Assembly (NCBI RefSeq): GCF_000687475.1
Contig: NC_057319.1
Span: 1,674,001 to 1,738,000 of the forward strand
Source of the DNA: Ustilaginoidea virens
Lineage: Eukaryota; Ascomycota; Sordariomycetes; Hypocreales; Clavicipitaceae
DNA: 64,000 nt
Direction: 5' to 3'
Both the position numbers and the translations under genes were made by a program. Numbering within the stretch: position 1 is the first letter of the stretch; each line of letters opens with the position of its first letter. Below are positions 13,125 to 22,642 of the stretch, piece after piece. A model generated the notes under the pieces. That model was not told where the DNA came from and ran no database searches. It was given only the letters and a program-made list of their open reading frames with translations.

Positions 13125-13686
13125 TGTCAGAATGAAATTATTTATTGTTATTTTATTTTATTATTTTTGGATATCTATCGCCGACAATCTCTACGTATCG
13201 CCGCATCATCAGATTGAGAAAGGTATTAAGTATTCAGTACTTATATTTATATGGCAGCTGCTAGTAAAGTTGAGTACCTAGTACTTACACACATTCCCTT
13301 ACGCGCAAACATATGATGCATTACAAATTGATCACACCACTTTATCGTCGCAAATCTCGATGCACTACAAATGCACATTTCGCCACATATCTATGATATC
13401 ACAGTATGGTCACGATATTCACGTCAGATTGATTTCACTAGGGATGTTCTATGTTGGAATATTATATATTTAAATCCCTAGATATTCCTACCCAAATAGT
13501 GGGAAGGAAGGAAGTATGGATGGATGCACGTAAGCAAGTAAGCAGAATTAATGCACATCAGATTGTCCCTACGCCTTAGTCTCGTATCTTATCTGTGCCG
13601 TTACTTTACCTTACTGCGATTTTACCATTCCACTGCCTTTATCCTTCGCATACTGCATTATCTTAGCAGGCAAAACCCATTTGATA
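13125..13686 (+). repeat. Element D 3' LTR
   Basis: Direct copy of 6,790-7,351, the same length (562 bp). It is preceded by a purine-rich tract and followed by the GGTTG target duplication. Confidence 0.93.
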
Positions 13687-13691
13687 GGTTG

Positions 13692-14086
13692 GAAAGGCCG
13701 GATATAGTAGGTTTGCTGACGTATTATATACGTGGCATAGCGAGCATTACGGGGAGCTTTCTTACTGGCTACCTTGGATGCCTGGGCCCACCCCTCCTTC
13801 GTGTATATATAGGATAGCTTTTCCCCTTCTTTCTAGATAGTAGAAGGGCAGCACAATCGAGTCTATTAATGCACTATATGCCTCTTAACTTCCACCTTCC
13901 CTACGTTTCTGGTTATCTTATATTTGCCTTGCCTTTACACTTGCCCTGCTTTATAGCACTTGTATAGTCTTAGGACTTGGTGAAAAATCTAGTATTTATA
14001 CTAAGATTAGTTCACAGGTCGCAGACAGTCTTGTGCCATCTAGCTAGCTAGTAAGGCTTTGCTTTATAGTGACCTTAAGAATTGCA
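13692..14086 (+). repeat. Element A 3' LTR, right part
   Basis: The A-family LTR continues here after element D. It is colinear with the B LTR (minus strand 16,216 down to 15,830) and ends ...gaattgca. The next bases (agtagaagcggc) are B gag read on the minus strand. Confidence 0.85.
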
Positions 14087-15142
14087 ATAAGTAGAAGCGG
14101 CATTAGCAGACCCTTTCTTAGGGTCTTTAGAAGCCTTAAGCTGCTTGGGGTTATTATTAGCAGCCACCTTATTAGACCCTTTAGAACGCTGTTCTTTTAG
14201 TAGGTCAACCATAAAATACTAGAGGTTAAATTTGCTGCTGTTAATAACACCCTGGGCGCTATATGCCCTAATTATAGAGCGTTGGCGTTCCGTCCATCGG
14301 GTAAATACCCCCTATATAGCCTAAAGATACTGGTTAACTTGGTCGAAAGAGTCGATCTTAGAACCTAGGATTCTAAGGCGAGAAATATAGCTGTTAAATT
14401 CGCTATTAAAAGCTTCTAAAGTGCCTTTATAACCGGTAAAAGTAAGGGTGTGAAAGGTAGGATATAAGTGCGCCCGCTATACTTCTGGTGAGTGGTAGTA
14501 CTATGCTACTAGCAAAAGGTAGGCTTCCTCTGGGTTATTATACCAGTCTATAGCCTCTATAGCTTCTTTACTTTAACTATTCTTTAGTATTAGTAGTAAA
14601 AGTGCCTGCTCAGACTCATTAAAGTGCCTTGCTATAGAGAAGTCGTTGACAAAATTAGTTATTTTAAAAGCCCGAAGTTGTATTGTAAGGGCCTGTTTCC
14701 ACTAGTCGAAATTATAGGGGCTTTTTAGCTTCTGAGACTCCTTAAAGCGGTTGGCAGTCTTAGCTAATTCTTTAATAGCCCTATCACTAATTTGGTTGGT
14801 GATTGTTATTGTTGGCGCCGTTGTGGTATAAATAGGCTCTTTACCCTTATATTTTATAGGGGTAGAAGGTTGGTCGATTTCTATAACGTTAGCCTCATTA
14901 TCATCCTTAGTGGTAGTCGTCTTAGTGGAAGGTCTAGCTTTAGTGGCTTTAGTAGGCTTCTTATTAGTAGCCTGGGTAGCCTGGGTGTCGTTATTTTGCC
15001 TACTAACTAGGCCCTGTATAAGGTCAGTTAGTATATTCATTTGAGACTTCATATCGTCCATATCCAGCTGTAGTTGTGCATTAGTATCAGCCTCAGTATC
15101 GGATTCAGGGACCTTATAGGTGGAAGACCCTGATTCTGCCAT
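14087..15142 (-). pseudogene. Element B gag, N-terminal part, decayed
   Basis: Start codon at 15,142 (MAESGSS). The open part runs to 14,702 (146 codons from this start) and encodes an acidic then lysine/threonine-rich N-terminus with the segment DMDDMKSQMNILTDLIQGL, probably helical. It continues through stops into the same capsid-like sequence found in A (NPEEAYLLLVA). It is cut off at 14,087 by element A. The stops fall at W and Q positions, consistent with RIP. Confidence 0.8.
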
Positions 15143-15151
15143 TGTGGGCAA

Positions 15152-15810
15152 AAAGGGTTTAAAAATCCGTTGAAAAATGGTGCCGATAGTTGTAAGAATA
15201 GAGGAATAACTAGCTGAATAGCTAGCAAAATAGTCGAATAACTGGTAAAGTAGCCAGTAAATATAGTGGCTAGTAGCCTACTATAAAAATAGCCGCAGAT
15301 TATAGCGGCCGGTCTCAGTATAAAAAAGCACGGATGCCGTAGGCGTTGTGCAAGTCCGTATTATAGTATTGGTATTCAAGGTGCTTATATGGTGCCGTAA
15401 TATAAAGGTGCCGTAAGTGCCGTACCAAAAGTGCTATAAGTGGAAGAGTATAACAGGTGCCGTACAGTATAGTGGGTGTCGTGCATTAGGTGCAAAGGTA
15501 TTATATAGTAGTATAGTGTGGTAGATATCACACTATAAAATCCGTAGGTGCCGTAGGTTACGCCGAAAATAACTTAAGGTTACGCTAAAAGTGCCGTGAG
15601 GTTACGCCGTAAGTTGCCGTTAGATATGCCGTTGATTGCCGCAGGGTAATGCCGTAGGTAATAAAGGGTAAGCCAAAAGTGATAATAGGTAAGCCGAAGT
15701 TAATAAGGGTAAGCCGAAGATACTAAAGGATAGCTATATTAGTAGTACTAATAAGTAAAAGAGACTAAGAGGTGAATATAAAAAGGTAGGGTAAAAACAA
15801 AGAAGTAAAA
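15152..15810 (-). repeat. Element B leader with degenerate gccgtaagg-type repeats
   Basis: Non-coding leader between primer-binding site and gag. Between about 15,340 and 15,720 it has many short copies of ggtgccgtaa / gttacgccg / gtaagccgaag units. No open frame. Confidence 0.6.
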
Positions 15811-15829
15811 ACCCGGGCTTATAACCTAT
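15811..15829 (-). promoter_or_regulatory. Element B primer-binding site
   Basis: Reading the minus strand out of the LTR gives ataggttataagcccgggt. This matches the element D site (gttatgagcccgg) except for one G-to-A, a TG-to-TA change typical of RIP. It is probably complementary to the initiator-Met tRNA anticodon arm. Confidence 0.6.
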
Positions 15830-16563
15830 TGCAATTCTAAAGGTTACTATAAAGCAAAGTCTTACTAGCTAGCTAAATGGCACGAGACTGTCTGCGACTT
15901 GTGACTTAATCTTAGTATAAATACTAGATTCCTCACTAAGTCCTAAGACTATACAAGTGCTATAAAGCAGGGTAAGTGTAAAGGCAAGGCAAATATAAGA
16001 TAACCAGAATAACACAGGGAAGGTGGAAGTTAAGAGGCATGTAGTGCATTAACAGGTTTGATTGTGCTGCCCTTCTACTATTTAGAAAGAAGGGGGAAAG
16101 CTATCCTATATATACACGAAGGAGGGGTAGGCCCAGGCATCCAGGGTAGCCAGTAAGAGAGCTCCCTGTAATGCTCGTCACTAATTCCGCTATATCCGAC
16201 TAACCCCGCTATATCCGGCCTTTCCAACCACCCTATCCACCGCACTAGTAATTAGTCACCGCACTAGTAACTAGCCACTATGCTAGTGACTAACCACCAT
16301 ACTAGTGGACTAGCCACCACACTAGTAGACTAGCCACCACGCTAGTAGGCCACTACGCTAATTTAGCAATGCCACACCTTTTTAACAAGGCCTACCTTAC
16401 TTGGTATATAGTAATAATCTCCTGAAAATCCGTAAGGTAAAAGGCAAAGGCCTAAGGTTGGTAAGACTACCGTAAGTCTAAGGGGCGATATAAGGGCCAG
16501 AAGGTCAGTAAGCCAGTAGGGCATTAGGCCAGCAGCCTAGTAGGCTACTATAGGATTTTAACA
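15830..16563 (-). repeat. Element B 5' LTR
   Basis: A 734-bp LTR with ends TGTTAAAATCC and GAATTGCA. It is the least damaged copy of the A/B LTR family and preserves the uninterrupted target site used by element D (gggtggttggaaagg, minus strand). Repeats of ctagtggactagccaccac type occur at about 16,240-16,350. Confidence 0.88.
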
Positions 16564-17960
16564 ATAATTATTAGAAAATCGAGATATTTATTCTATTTCT
16601 ATACTTTCACTATTCGATTAAGGATTTTATCTTTAAAGGCAGGATACTTTTAACGAAAAGCTTCTGCTAGCTATTTAGTAAGTATATTCCCATTAATAAA
16701 GATTAAGTCTATTCGCACTAATCGCTTATATAGTATAGAGATTTCGTTAAACTATTCCTCTATATTATATCTTCCGGGCCAATTTCATATAGCCTACTTA
16801 AATTTTTCTTTGAGGTATTCTTAAATAATAAGCTGAACCGGTCGTATATATTCTATTAGACATTAAATTTTTCCTTAAATATTCCGATCGCCTACTACTA
16901 ATATCTTATAGCTAGGGCTTAGCATTAATTCAAACCACGCTATATACGCTTAAAGATTCCGACTAAATATCGTATAATGGTCGTTCTAAAAGTTATACTA
17001 AATATTGGCTTATTTCATCCATTCTGCAGTAGTAATACCACTAGGGCGTTATATCGGCTTAAAGTGGTGGTTTTTTTTAATATTCTCGACTTACTGCGGC
17101 CGGATTATACTTATTCTCACTGGGGTAGGTAATAGTACTACTGATAATGCCCTAGCTGCTAATACAGCTCTAGTATTTGCAGAAGGGGCATAATCTGCAG
17201 CTTCTATTGATGAATCGGCTATTACTGCCGATATAGGTATTGATGCTAATGCCTGCGTGGAATAGATAGATTTATCTAATTCCTACGCCGGTAGAAAAGG
17301 TATATTTAGCATTACCAAGCCCTTAGGATTAATGAATATCCAAATATCATCCTCTAAAGCACGCTTTTAAATGTAATTATACTAGATATCCTAATTATAT
17401 CGGGATATCAGCTTGACTGCTAGTTTAGAGCTATCATCAGTAGTAGTACCCATTTTCACTAATAACGATGTTTAGGGCATAAATTAATCTGACGAAAATA
17501 GCGGTCAAGATGTCTATTAGTTAATTTTAAAGGAAATATCGCGACTTTCTAAATAGCCTCCTTTTTTAATTGATAAGGCTATATGAGTATATTAGTAATA
17601 AGGCTTTTGATGGATTTAATAGGGAACCTAGGGCTTACTCAAATAGGATCCGGAAAATAGTGGCTTTTACAGCAAAATAAAAATAACAGTTGATCTTAAA
17701 GCTGGGCCATAAGGTAAGGGATAAGAATGAGGTTTTTATTATGATATTTACGCAATTGCTACCATATCAGAATGCATAAGGAAAATGCGATAATGCTTGA
17801 TTGAAGGAACTAAGTCTCCTCGAAGAGACTTATGTTCCTAGCTATTTATAGTGGGAAAAGGGGTACCCCTAAGGGCCTACTAATCTAGGGAGAACTCGGT
17901 ACATCCGACCTCGGATATGACCGATATCCATATTACAGATAAGCTAATTTCCCTTTAATA
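16564..17960 (-). mobile_element. Element C: truncated copia-type retrotransposon of the G family
   Basis: The minus strand from 17,960 down to 16,564 is colinear with the first 1.4 kb of element G (48,213 to about 49,605): LTR, primer-binding region (ttacgcaattgctacca on the plus strand) and the start of gag. It is cut at 16,564 by the LTR of B. Its 5' LTR is the boundary of the gene island. Confidence 0.87.
17765..17960 (-). repeat. Element C 5' LTR
   Basis: 196 bp, the same length as the two G LTRs. Minus-strand ends are TATTAAAGGG and TCTGATA. It includes the tataaata promoter-like box found in G. Confidence 0.88.
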
Positions 17961-18779
17961 ATAAAAGAGGCTGATTTGGTTTACTCTAGCAGCTACTGAG
18001 TAAGGTTCTACAGAGTGGGGTCACGTGAGATGACAGGCATGTCCAGCAAGGTGAAGACCCGCCGCCAGCAATCTGAAGATATCGCAACCACCTGTGGCGC
18101 AGGACCCAGTTTTTCAACTTTTTCTTTTTTTTTTCCCGCTTTGTTCCTGACCTTCGGCTCGGCGAGACGCAACGCAACTCCGACGGCTCCGAACCGCTGC
18201 ACCGACCAAAAGGCTGCAAAGACTTCTCGCCATCACGCGCGGTTGCGCGGCCGAGTCGGAAGGATATCGTGTGTTTCTGCATTACATCTCCGGAATCACT
18301 GTCACACGATGGCTAAAAAAATCTCGCAAAGATGAACATAATTGTTGTTGTTTTAAAAAAAAAAAATTAGGGCCTAGGCGTGGAGGTAGGAACATGTCTA
18401 CCTACCTTAGGTACCTAGGTACCTAAGGTACTGGGCAACATTAATCGTGGCGCATGTCATCATGCCCCCGACGCCTCGTGTGGCTGTGCCGCGGTATCGC
18501 TTGCTCCACCCGATCGAGGTCATCAAGCTTCCTACAGCAATCCGCCAGAACTACGTCGCCTCTTCTTGTCGCAGCGCTTGCCTTCCGCCGGCGCTTTCTT
18601 TGGAGGCTGCGTTGCACGCTCATTCTCGTCGGCTTCATGCTGCATACTTTTCTGTAGTACAGCCCGTCAACAGAAGGGTTGTGCGCAACTCCAATTTCCC
18701 TTGACACGCGCAACACGGACCTGATTAATTAGCATGCGATCTCCTCACAGGACCTGGACTCCATACGTGTAGCTTAGGC
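17961..18779. other. Boundary region between element C and SEC5
   Basis: GC content rises sharply from about 18,000. There is a cluster of overlapping taggtacctaggtacc motifs at 18,395-18,432. Small open frames on both strands at 18,441-18,716 show no recognisable protein. This is probably the SEC5 upstream region. Confidence 0.6.
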
Positions 18780-21700
18780 ATGGCCGATTACGAACGGAAG
18801 ATACTGGATTACTACCAGCTTTCCACCGCATATCCGTCAGAATGGCCTGCAGAGAAGGACATGGCCGAGGGCTCCGATGACGGGCAGGATAGCAGGCAAG
18901 GAAGACGAAAGTCACGCTACGAAGTTCTCGAAACGGCTTTTGGGGGGGGGAGGAGCCCGGCCGATGGGCAAGGTGGGCTCGGCAGTTTTGTGCAGAAAGA
19001 CGAGCCAGATCCACTGGGCACCTCGGATAGCGTTGTGAGATCGTTGAAACGGCTCGGTTTACCAGTGCAAGACGATTCCAGATTGAGTATGTACGCGGGC
19101 TTTGTCGGCCACCTGTGCCAGGGTCAAGCCAAACCTCAGACCATACGCGTTTTGCTGATCATCTGCCTCACAGGGAACCGGTTCCTACTCTCCTCGACTG
19201 CCTTCTCTCCGGCACTGTTTCTGTCCCAGATGCACTCGACAGCGGACACAAAGACCTTGCTGCAAGGCCTCGATGTCCTCTCGCAGTCGATTGATGAAAA
19301 GTCGGCATCGCTAAAGGTCCTTGTGGAAAGCAATTTCGAACGCTTCGTCAAGGCCAAAGCCACCATTGACAATGTGTACAAAGAGATGAAGTACCGTGGC
19401 ATTGAACCAGTCCAGCCACGAGCCGCCGCAAGACACTCGCAACACCCAAGTCGCACCAGCTTCAGCCGCAAGAGCAGCGGCAGCCACGCCCTCCTCAGCA
19501 ACCCGTTGGCTCTCCTAATGTCCGACAATCGCAAGAAGAATGCGTTGGTGAAGGAGAGCGAGTACGGTGTCATGGGAATCAAGGCACCATTGCTAGACGT
19601 CTGCGCCAAGGCAGAAGACGTCTGGGGTCCAGCATTGGGCGGTCGCGAGAAGGAGAAGCATCTGCGCAACGTCTCGCGCCACCTGGATGAGTCCAAGGAC
19701 TGCGTGGAGCTCAGCGCCGTGGTGGCAGATAGCATCAAGAGGAAAGATTACGAATCCCTGGTGGACGGCTACAACAGGGCACGGAGGTTCGCAGACGAAG
19801 CCAGGCGGCTGCCGACAAGCCTTGACGGGCAATCTCTGGATGATTCGCAGCTGTTCAAGCTCGTGCTTGTGGCAAGAATGTGGAACGACGTCGACCAGCA
19901 AATACAAGCGTTCAAAAAGGAGGTTTGGAAGAAACTAGCACTTACCCATTCTTCCTCATCGAGAACGGAGAACCTTGGAGGAAGACAGCAGGATCAACAC
20001 ATGGAGCTGATTGGTCTGCTGCTCGAGTTGGGCGTGGACGAAAATCCCATTGGCGTGTGGTTGCTGAGCAAACACGATCACTTGAAGACCAAGATACAGG
20101 CCACTGCCGATCGCTGCAGGGTTGAGATTGAAGTTCTCCGACGCCGGCTCGCTGACGGCGAGAAACCCGAGCCTCACGTTCTTGCATCGTATCTACGAAC
20201 ACTGGGTCGCCAGCCCATCGAAGGGAAGGCTTCCTCGTCAGATTCTGGGCAAGTCATCGAACTATGGGACAAGATGCACTCCTTCCTGAGCAGCCTCCTC
20301 TCGCCCCAGGGAATCCTAGGAGAGCTGCTAGAATTCTGGCAAACCTCCCAGGAATTCATAGACGGCAATACCCAGCGGTCGCTTCCTCTAGGCCACAACG
20401 GCGAATCGAAGAGCCACCATCAACTTTCCTCCCAGACCGAGCAAGATCTGAAACGGGGCATTGTTGGGCTGGTCGAGCTTTTGCGGGAGCAAGTTCACGC
20501 CTTCTTCGTCGAGCTGCCTCCGGAGGACATCTCGCTGCTGTTCTCGCCGTTACCGCTGTCGCCCAACTCTCCGGCCGTGGCAAGCAGCGTCTCTGGCTCG
20601 CTGACGCCCACAGCACTTCGAGATCCCAGATTCAACTTTGACCCCAACAACCCGCCGCCACTGTCTCCCACGCGGGGCGAGTCGTGGGAAAAGCTGGCTT
20701 TTTGGCCGCCGTGGTCCAATTCCATCAGTGGCGTGGAGTACTTGGCCAAGATGCTGACTCTGGTGGGATCAGGTGCCTCCGAGATGGCCAGCCTCGGCCC
20801 CGTCGCGTCGAATGGCCCTCGAGTCATTGAGCAACTCAAGTCTCTGGTGGGGATGTCGAGGGAGCGCTGCGTGGTCGCCCTGTGCGCAGCGTGGAATCGC
20901 GACGCCGAGAGCATCAAGTTCGTCGAGGACTGGCAGCGCCCAGCTGACTCGGGCGACGTCACGCGCATGCCCGCCATCTTCGCGGCTTTTGAAGGGGCTC
21001 TTCTCTCGGGAATGCAAAAGATTCTGTACATCACGCACGCGGTGGAAAAGCCCGACGCGGCCAACATTGTGCTTCCCCCGCCCACCAAGCTGCTGCAAAT
21101 GGTCCGCAGCCAGTACGTCACCACATTGTATAAGGCCCTGAGCGGCATGGTTGAGAACGCGGAGCGGTCCCTCAAGAAGAATAATGACGACTGGGCCATC
21201 TCACGAGAAGTCGTCCGCACTTTTGTTCCAAGCTCCGCCACGCGCAAGAGCATGCTTGATGCAGGTGATCGGGTAAGGTCCTGCCCTCAACCAACCCACC
21301 ACCCTCCTCCCCCTTTTCATTCCACGTTTGCTGACCAGAGATTGCCTCTCTCTCTAATTATTTTTTTTTCTTCCCCCTGCCAGAACATTCGCATGTTATT
21401 AACCCTCAGCAACCTGCAAGCCCTCCGTTCCAAGGTCGTCCCCAGCCTGAACTCGCAATTCGAAAATGCCTTTTCCGTCAAACTGACGGAGGAATCCAAG
21501 ACCATCCGCGACGTCCTCGGCCAGATCGACGCGCGCCTCTTCCAATCCTACACCAAGCAGTCCATAGAGAAGCTGCGGGCCATCATCCAAGCCGGTCTCT
21601 TCGCCAGCGACTGGGTGCCAGAAGCCGGCTCGCGCCCGACCGCCGCAAAACCATACGTCTACGAGGCGCTCCTCGCCCTTGTTCTTGTCCACTCGCAGCT

Positions 21701-22088
21701 GACCACCACGGCTCCGTCGCTCACGCCCCAGGTCCTCTCGTTCTTGCTGGAACAGACGTCCCTGCAGCTGCTCGACGCGTTCCGCCACCGTCCGCGCTAC
21801 TCCCTCGAGGCACTCATGCAGGCCACGCTCGACGTGGAATTTATCGCCCAGACCCTCAGCCACTACACCACCGACAGAGCGTCGGAGCTGCAGAGCCAAA
21901 TCTACCAGGAACTGGACGGTAGGACGGACAACGACGCTCGCGCCCGGCTGCAGAGCGAGTTGCCCGAGATGCGGAGCGTGCTGAAGAAGTTGCGCGAGGC
22001 GAGCAAGAATGAGTTTGCGTGTTTCAAAAGGCCCAAGCGGCCGGGACAGCCGGTTCCTAAAGCTGACACCGGTGCGGGCTCCAAGTAG
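18780..22088 (+). CDS. SEC5: Exocyst complex component Sec5
   Basis: Subunit of the exocyst, which tethers secretory vesicles to the plasma membrane at growing hyphal tips and septa. Exons are 18,780-19,086, 19,174-21,272 and 21,384-22,088, giving 1,036 codons. Intron 1 has a GTATGT donor and ends in CAG. Intron 2 has GTAAGG and ends in CCAG. The open frame reads through both, because both are multiples of three, but their translation is not protein-like. The N-terminus has the fungal Sec5 pattern ILDYYQLST, followed by SVVRSLKRLGL (about 84-94). The family signature FERFVKAKATIDNVYKEM lies at about 157-174 in the coiled-coil Sec5 region. The rest is the helical rod expected of a CATCHR tethering subunit. 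The size fits fungal Sec5. The first ATG follows taggc and matches the conserved N-terminus. Confidence 0.92.
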   Translation: MADYERKILDYYQLSTAYPSEWPAEKDMAEGSDDGQDSRQGRRKSRYEVLETAFGGGRSPADGQGGLGSFVQKDEPDPLGTSDSVVRSLKRLGLPVQDDSRLSMYAGFVGHLCQGQAKPQTIRVLLIICLTGNRFLLSSTAFSPALFLSQMHSTADTKTLLQGLDVLSQSIDEKSASLKVLVESNFERFVKAKATIDNVYKEMKYRGIEPVQPRAAARHSQHPSRTSFSRKSSGSHALLSNPLALLMSDNRKKNALVKESEYGVMGIKAPLLDVCAKAEDVWGPALGGREKEKHLRNVSRHLDESKDCVELSAVVADSIKRKDYESLVDGYNRARRFADEARRLPTSLDGQSLDDSQLFKLVLVARMWNDVDQQIQAFKKEVWKKLALTHSSSSRTENLGGRQQDQHMELIGLLLELGVDENPIGVWLLSKHDHLKTKIQATADRCRVEIEVLRRRLADGEKPEPHVLASYLRTLGRQPIEGKASSSDSGQVIELWDKMHSFLSSLLSPQGILGELLEFWQTSQEFIDGNTQRSLPLGHNGESKSHHQLSSQTEQDLKRGIVGLVELLREQVHAFFVELPPEDISLLFSPLPLSPNSPAVASSVSGSLTPTALRDPRFNFDPNNPPPLSPTRGESWEKLAFWPPWSNSISGVEYLAKMLTLVGSGASEMASLGPVASNGPRVIEQLKSLVGMSRERCVVALCAAWNRDAESIKFVEDWQRPADSGDVTRMPAIFAAFEGALLSGMQKILYITHAVEKPDAANIVLPPPTKLLQMVRSQYVTTLYKALSGMVENAERSLKKNNDDWAISREVVRTFVPSSATRKSMLDAGDRVRSCPQPTHHPPPPFHSTFADQRLPLSLIIFFSSPCQNIRMLLTLSNLQALRSKVVPSLNSQFENAFSVKLTEESKTIRDVLGQIDARLFQSYTKQSIEKLRAIIQAGLFASDWVPEAGSRPTAAKPYVYEALLALVLVHSQLTTTAPSLTPQVLSFLLEQTSLQLLDAFRHRPRYSLEALMQATLDVEFIAQTLSHYTTDRASELQSQIYQELDGRTDNDARARLQSELPEMRSVLKKLREASKNEFACFKRPKRPGQPVPKADTGAGSK

Positions 22089-22642
22089 CAGCTTTTTTTT
22101 GTTTTTTTGTTTTCGCCACGATGCGAGTTTTCGAATTGAAATTGGGTTTGCTTCCCACGTTGCCAGTTTCCATGGGCCGCTTGGTAGAACGGACGAGCTA
22201 TGTGACCAAGTAAAAAGATCAAGCGTGGGTAACCACACCATGAGAACAATTGTATTTCGAAAGAGTTCTCGCCAAAAAAAAAAAGGAAGAAAAGGAAAGG
22301 GTAAAAAAAGGGGGGGGTCGGGGGGAAGCAAAAGTTGATACAGCTTGCGCGATTGTCTTTAGCCTACACGTCATATCGATCCCATCGTAAAAACAAACAA
22401 AAATGAAGAACTACCCTCGTCGTATTTCAACGTAACTTTTTATGGGAACCAAACATCCAACACCGAACGCATAAATGGAGAAAAATAAAGTGCATAAAAA
22501 ATCAAAGGAAAAAAAACAGAAAAGGGGGAAGGGGAAAGGCAAAACCAACAGTCTCGCTCCGAGGTATCATTTTCTTTTCATCATTATCCATTACGCATAC
22601 TATTTCCCAACCATTTGCGCGACAATCTCTGGGCAGCCCAGC
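22089..22642. other. Intergenic region between convergent SEC5 and transcription-factor gene
   Basis: 3' untranslated regions of two convergent genes, rich in A and purine runs (about 22,260-22,330 and 22,470-22,545). No gene seen. Confidence 0.6.

Larger units (their letters stand above)
6790..13686 (+). mobile_element. Element D: complete Ty1/copia-type LTR retrotransposon, 6,897 bp
   Basis: Two direct LTRs of 562 bp each (6,790-7,351 and 13,125-13,686) bound gag-pol remnants in copia order. The 5-bp target duplication GGTTG is present on both sides (6,785-6,789 and 13,687-13,691). The uninterrupted target (gggtggttggaaagg) is visible in the B LTR on the minus strand near 16,220, so this is a precise insertion into the 3' LTR of A. 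A primer-binding site complementary to the initiator-Met tRNA anticodon arm follows the 5' LTR, and a purine tract (aggggggta) precedes the 3' LTR. The LTRs differ by 8 transitions, so D is the youngest insertion visible in the nest. Confidence 0.93.
1040..14086 (+). mobile_element. Element A: decayed Ty1/copia-type LTR retrotransposon, 5' end lost, invaded twice
   Basis: A plus-strand copia-type element with gag, protease, integrase, reverse transcriptase and RNase H remnants in copia order, a polypurine tract (agaggggg) at about 6,407-6,413 and a 3' LTR starting at 6,414. It is interrupted by a solo LTR (2,404-3,129) and by the complete element D, which sits inside its 3' LTR. Its gag and LTR match element B on the other strand, so A and B are one family. 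The LTR starts TATTAAAATCC here and TGTTAAAATCC in B, consistent with a TG-to-TA decay. The right end (attgca, 14,086) abuts B gag, so A inserted into B. The 5' LTR is outside the window or replaced by the sequence at 1-1,039. Confidence 0.85.
14087..16563 (-). mobile_element. Element B: truncated copia-type retrotransposon (5' LTR, leader, gag)
   Basis: Minus-strand copy of the A family. It has a 5' LTR (16,563-15,830, 734 bp, TG...CA), a primer-binding site, a 690-bp leader and a gag that is cut at 14,087 by the insertion of element A. Its LTR start lies directly against the body of element C, so B inserted into C. The rest of B is expected left of the window, beyond A. Confidence 0.85.

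Noticed and set aside
21399..22331. 310-codon minus-strand open frame over the SEC5 3' end
   Set aside because: Antisense shadow of a conserved SEC5 exon. Continues into T-rich 3' flank as low-complexity sequence.
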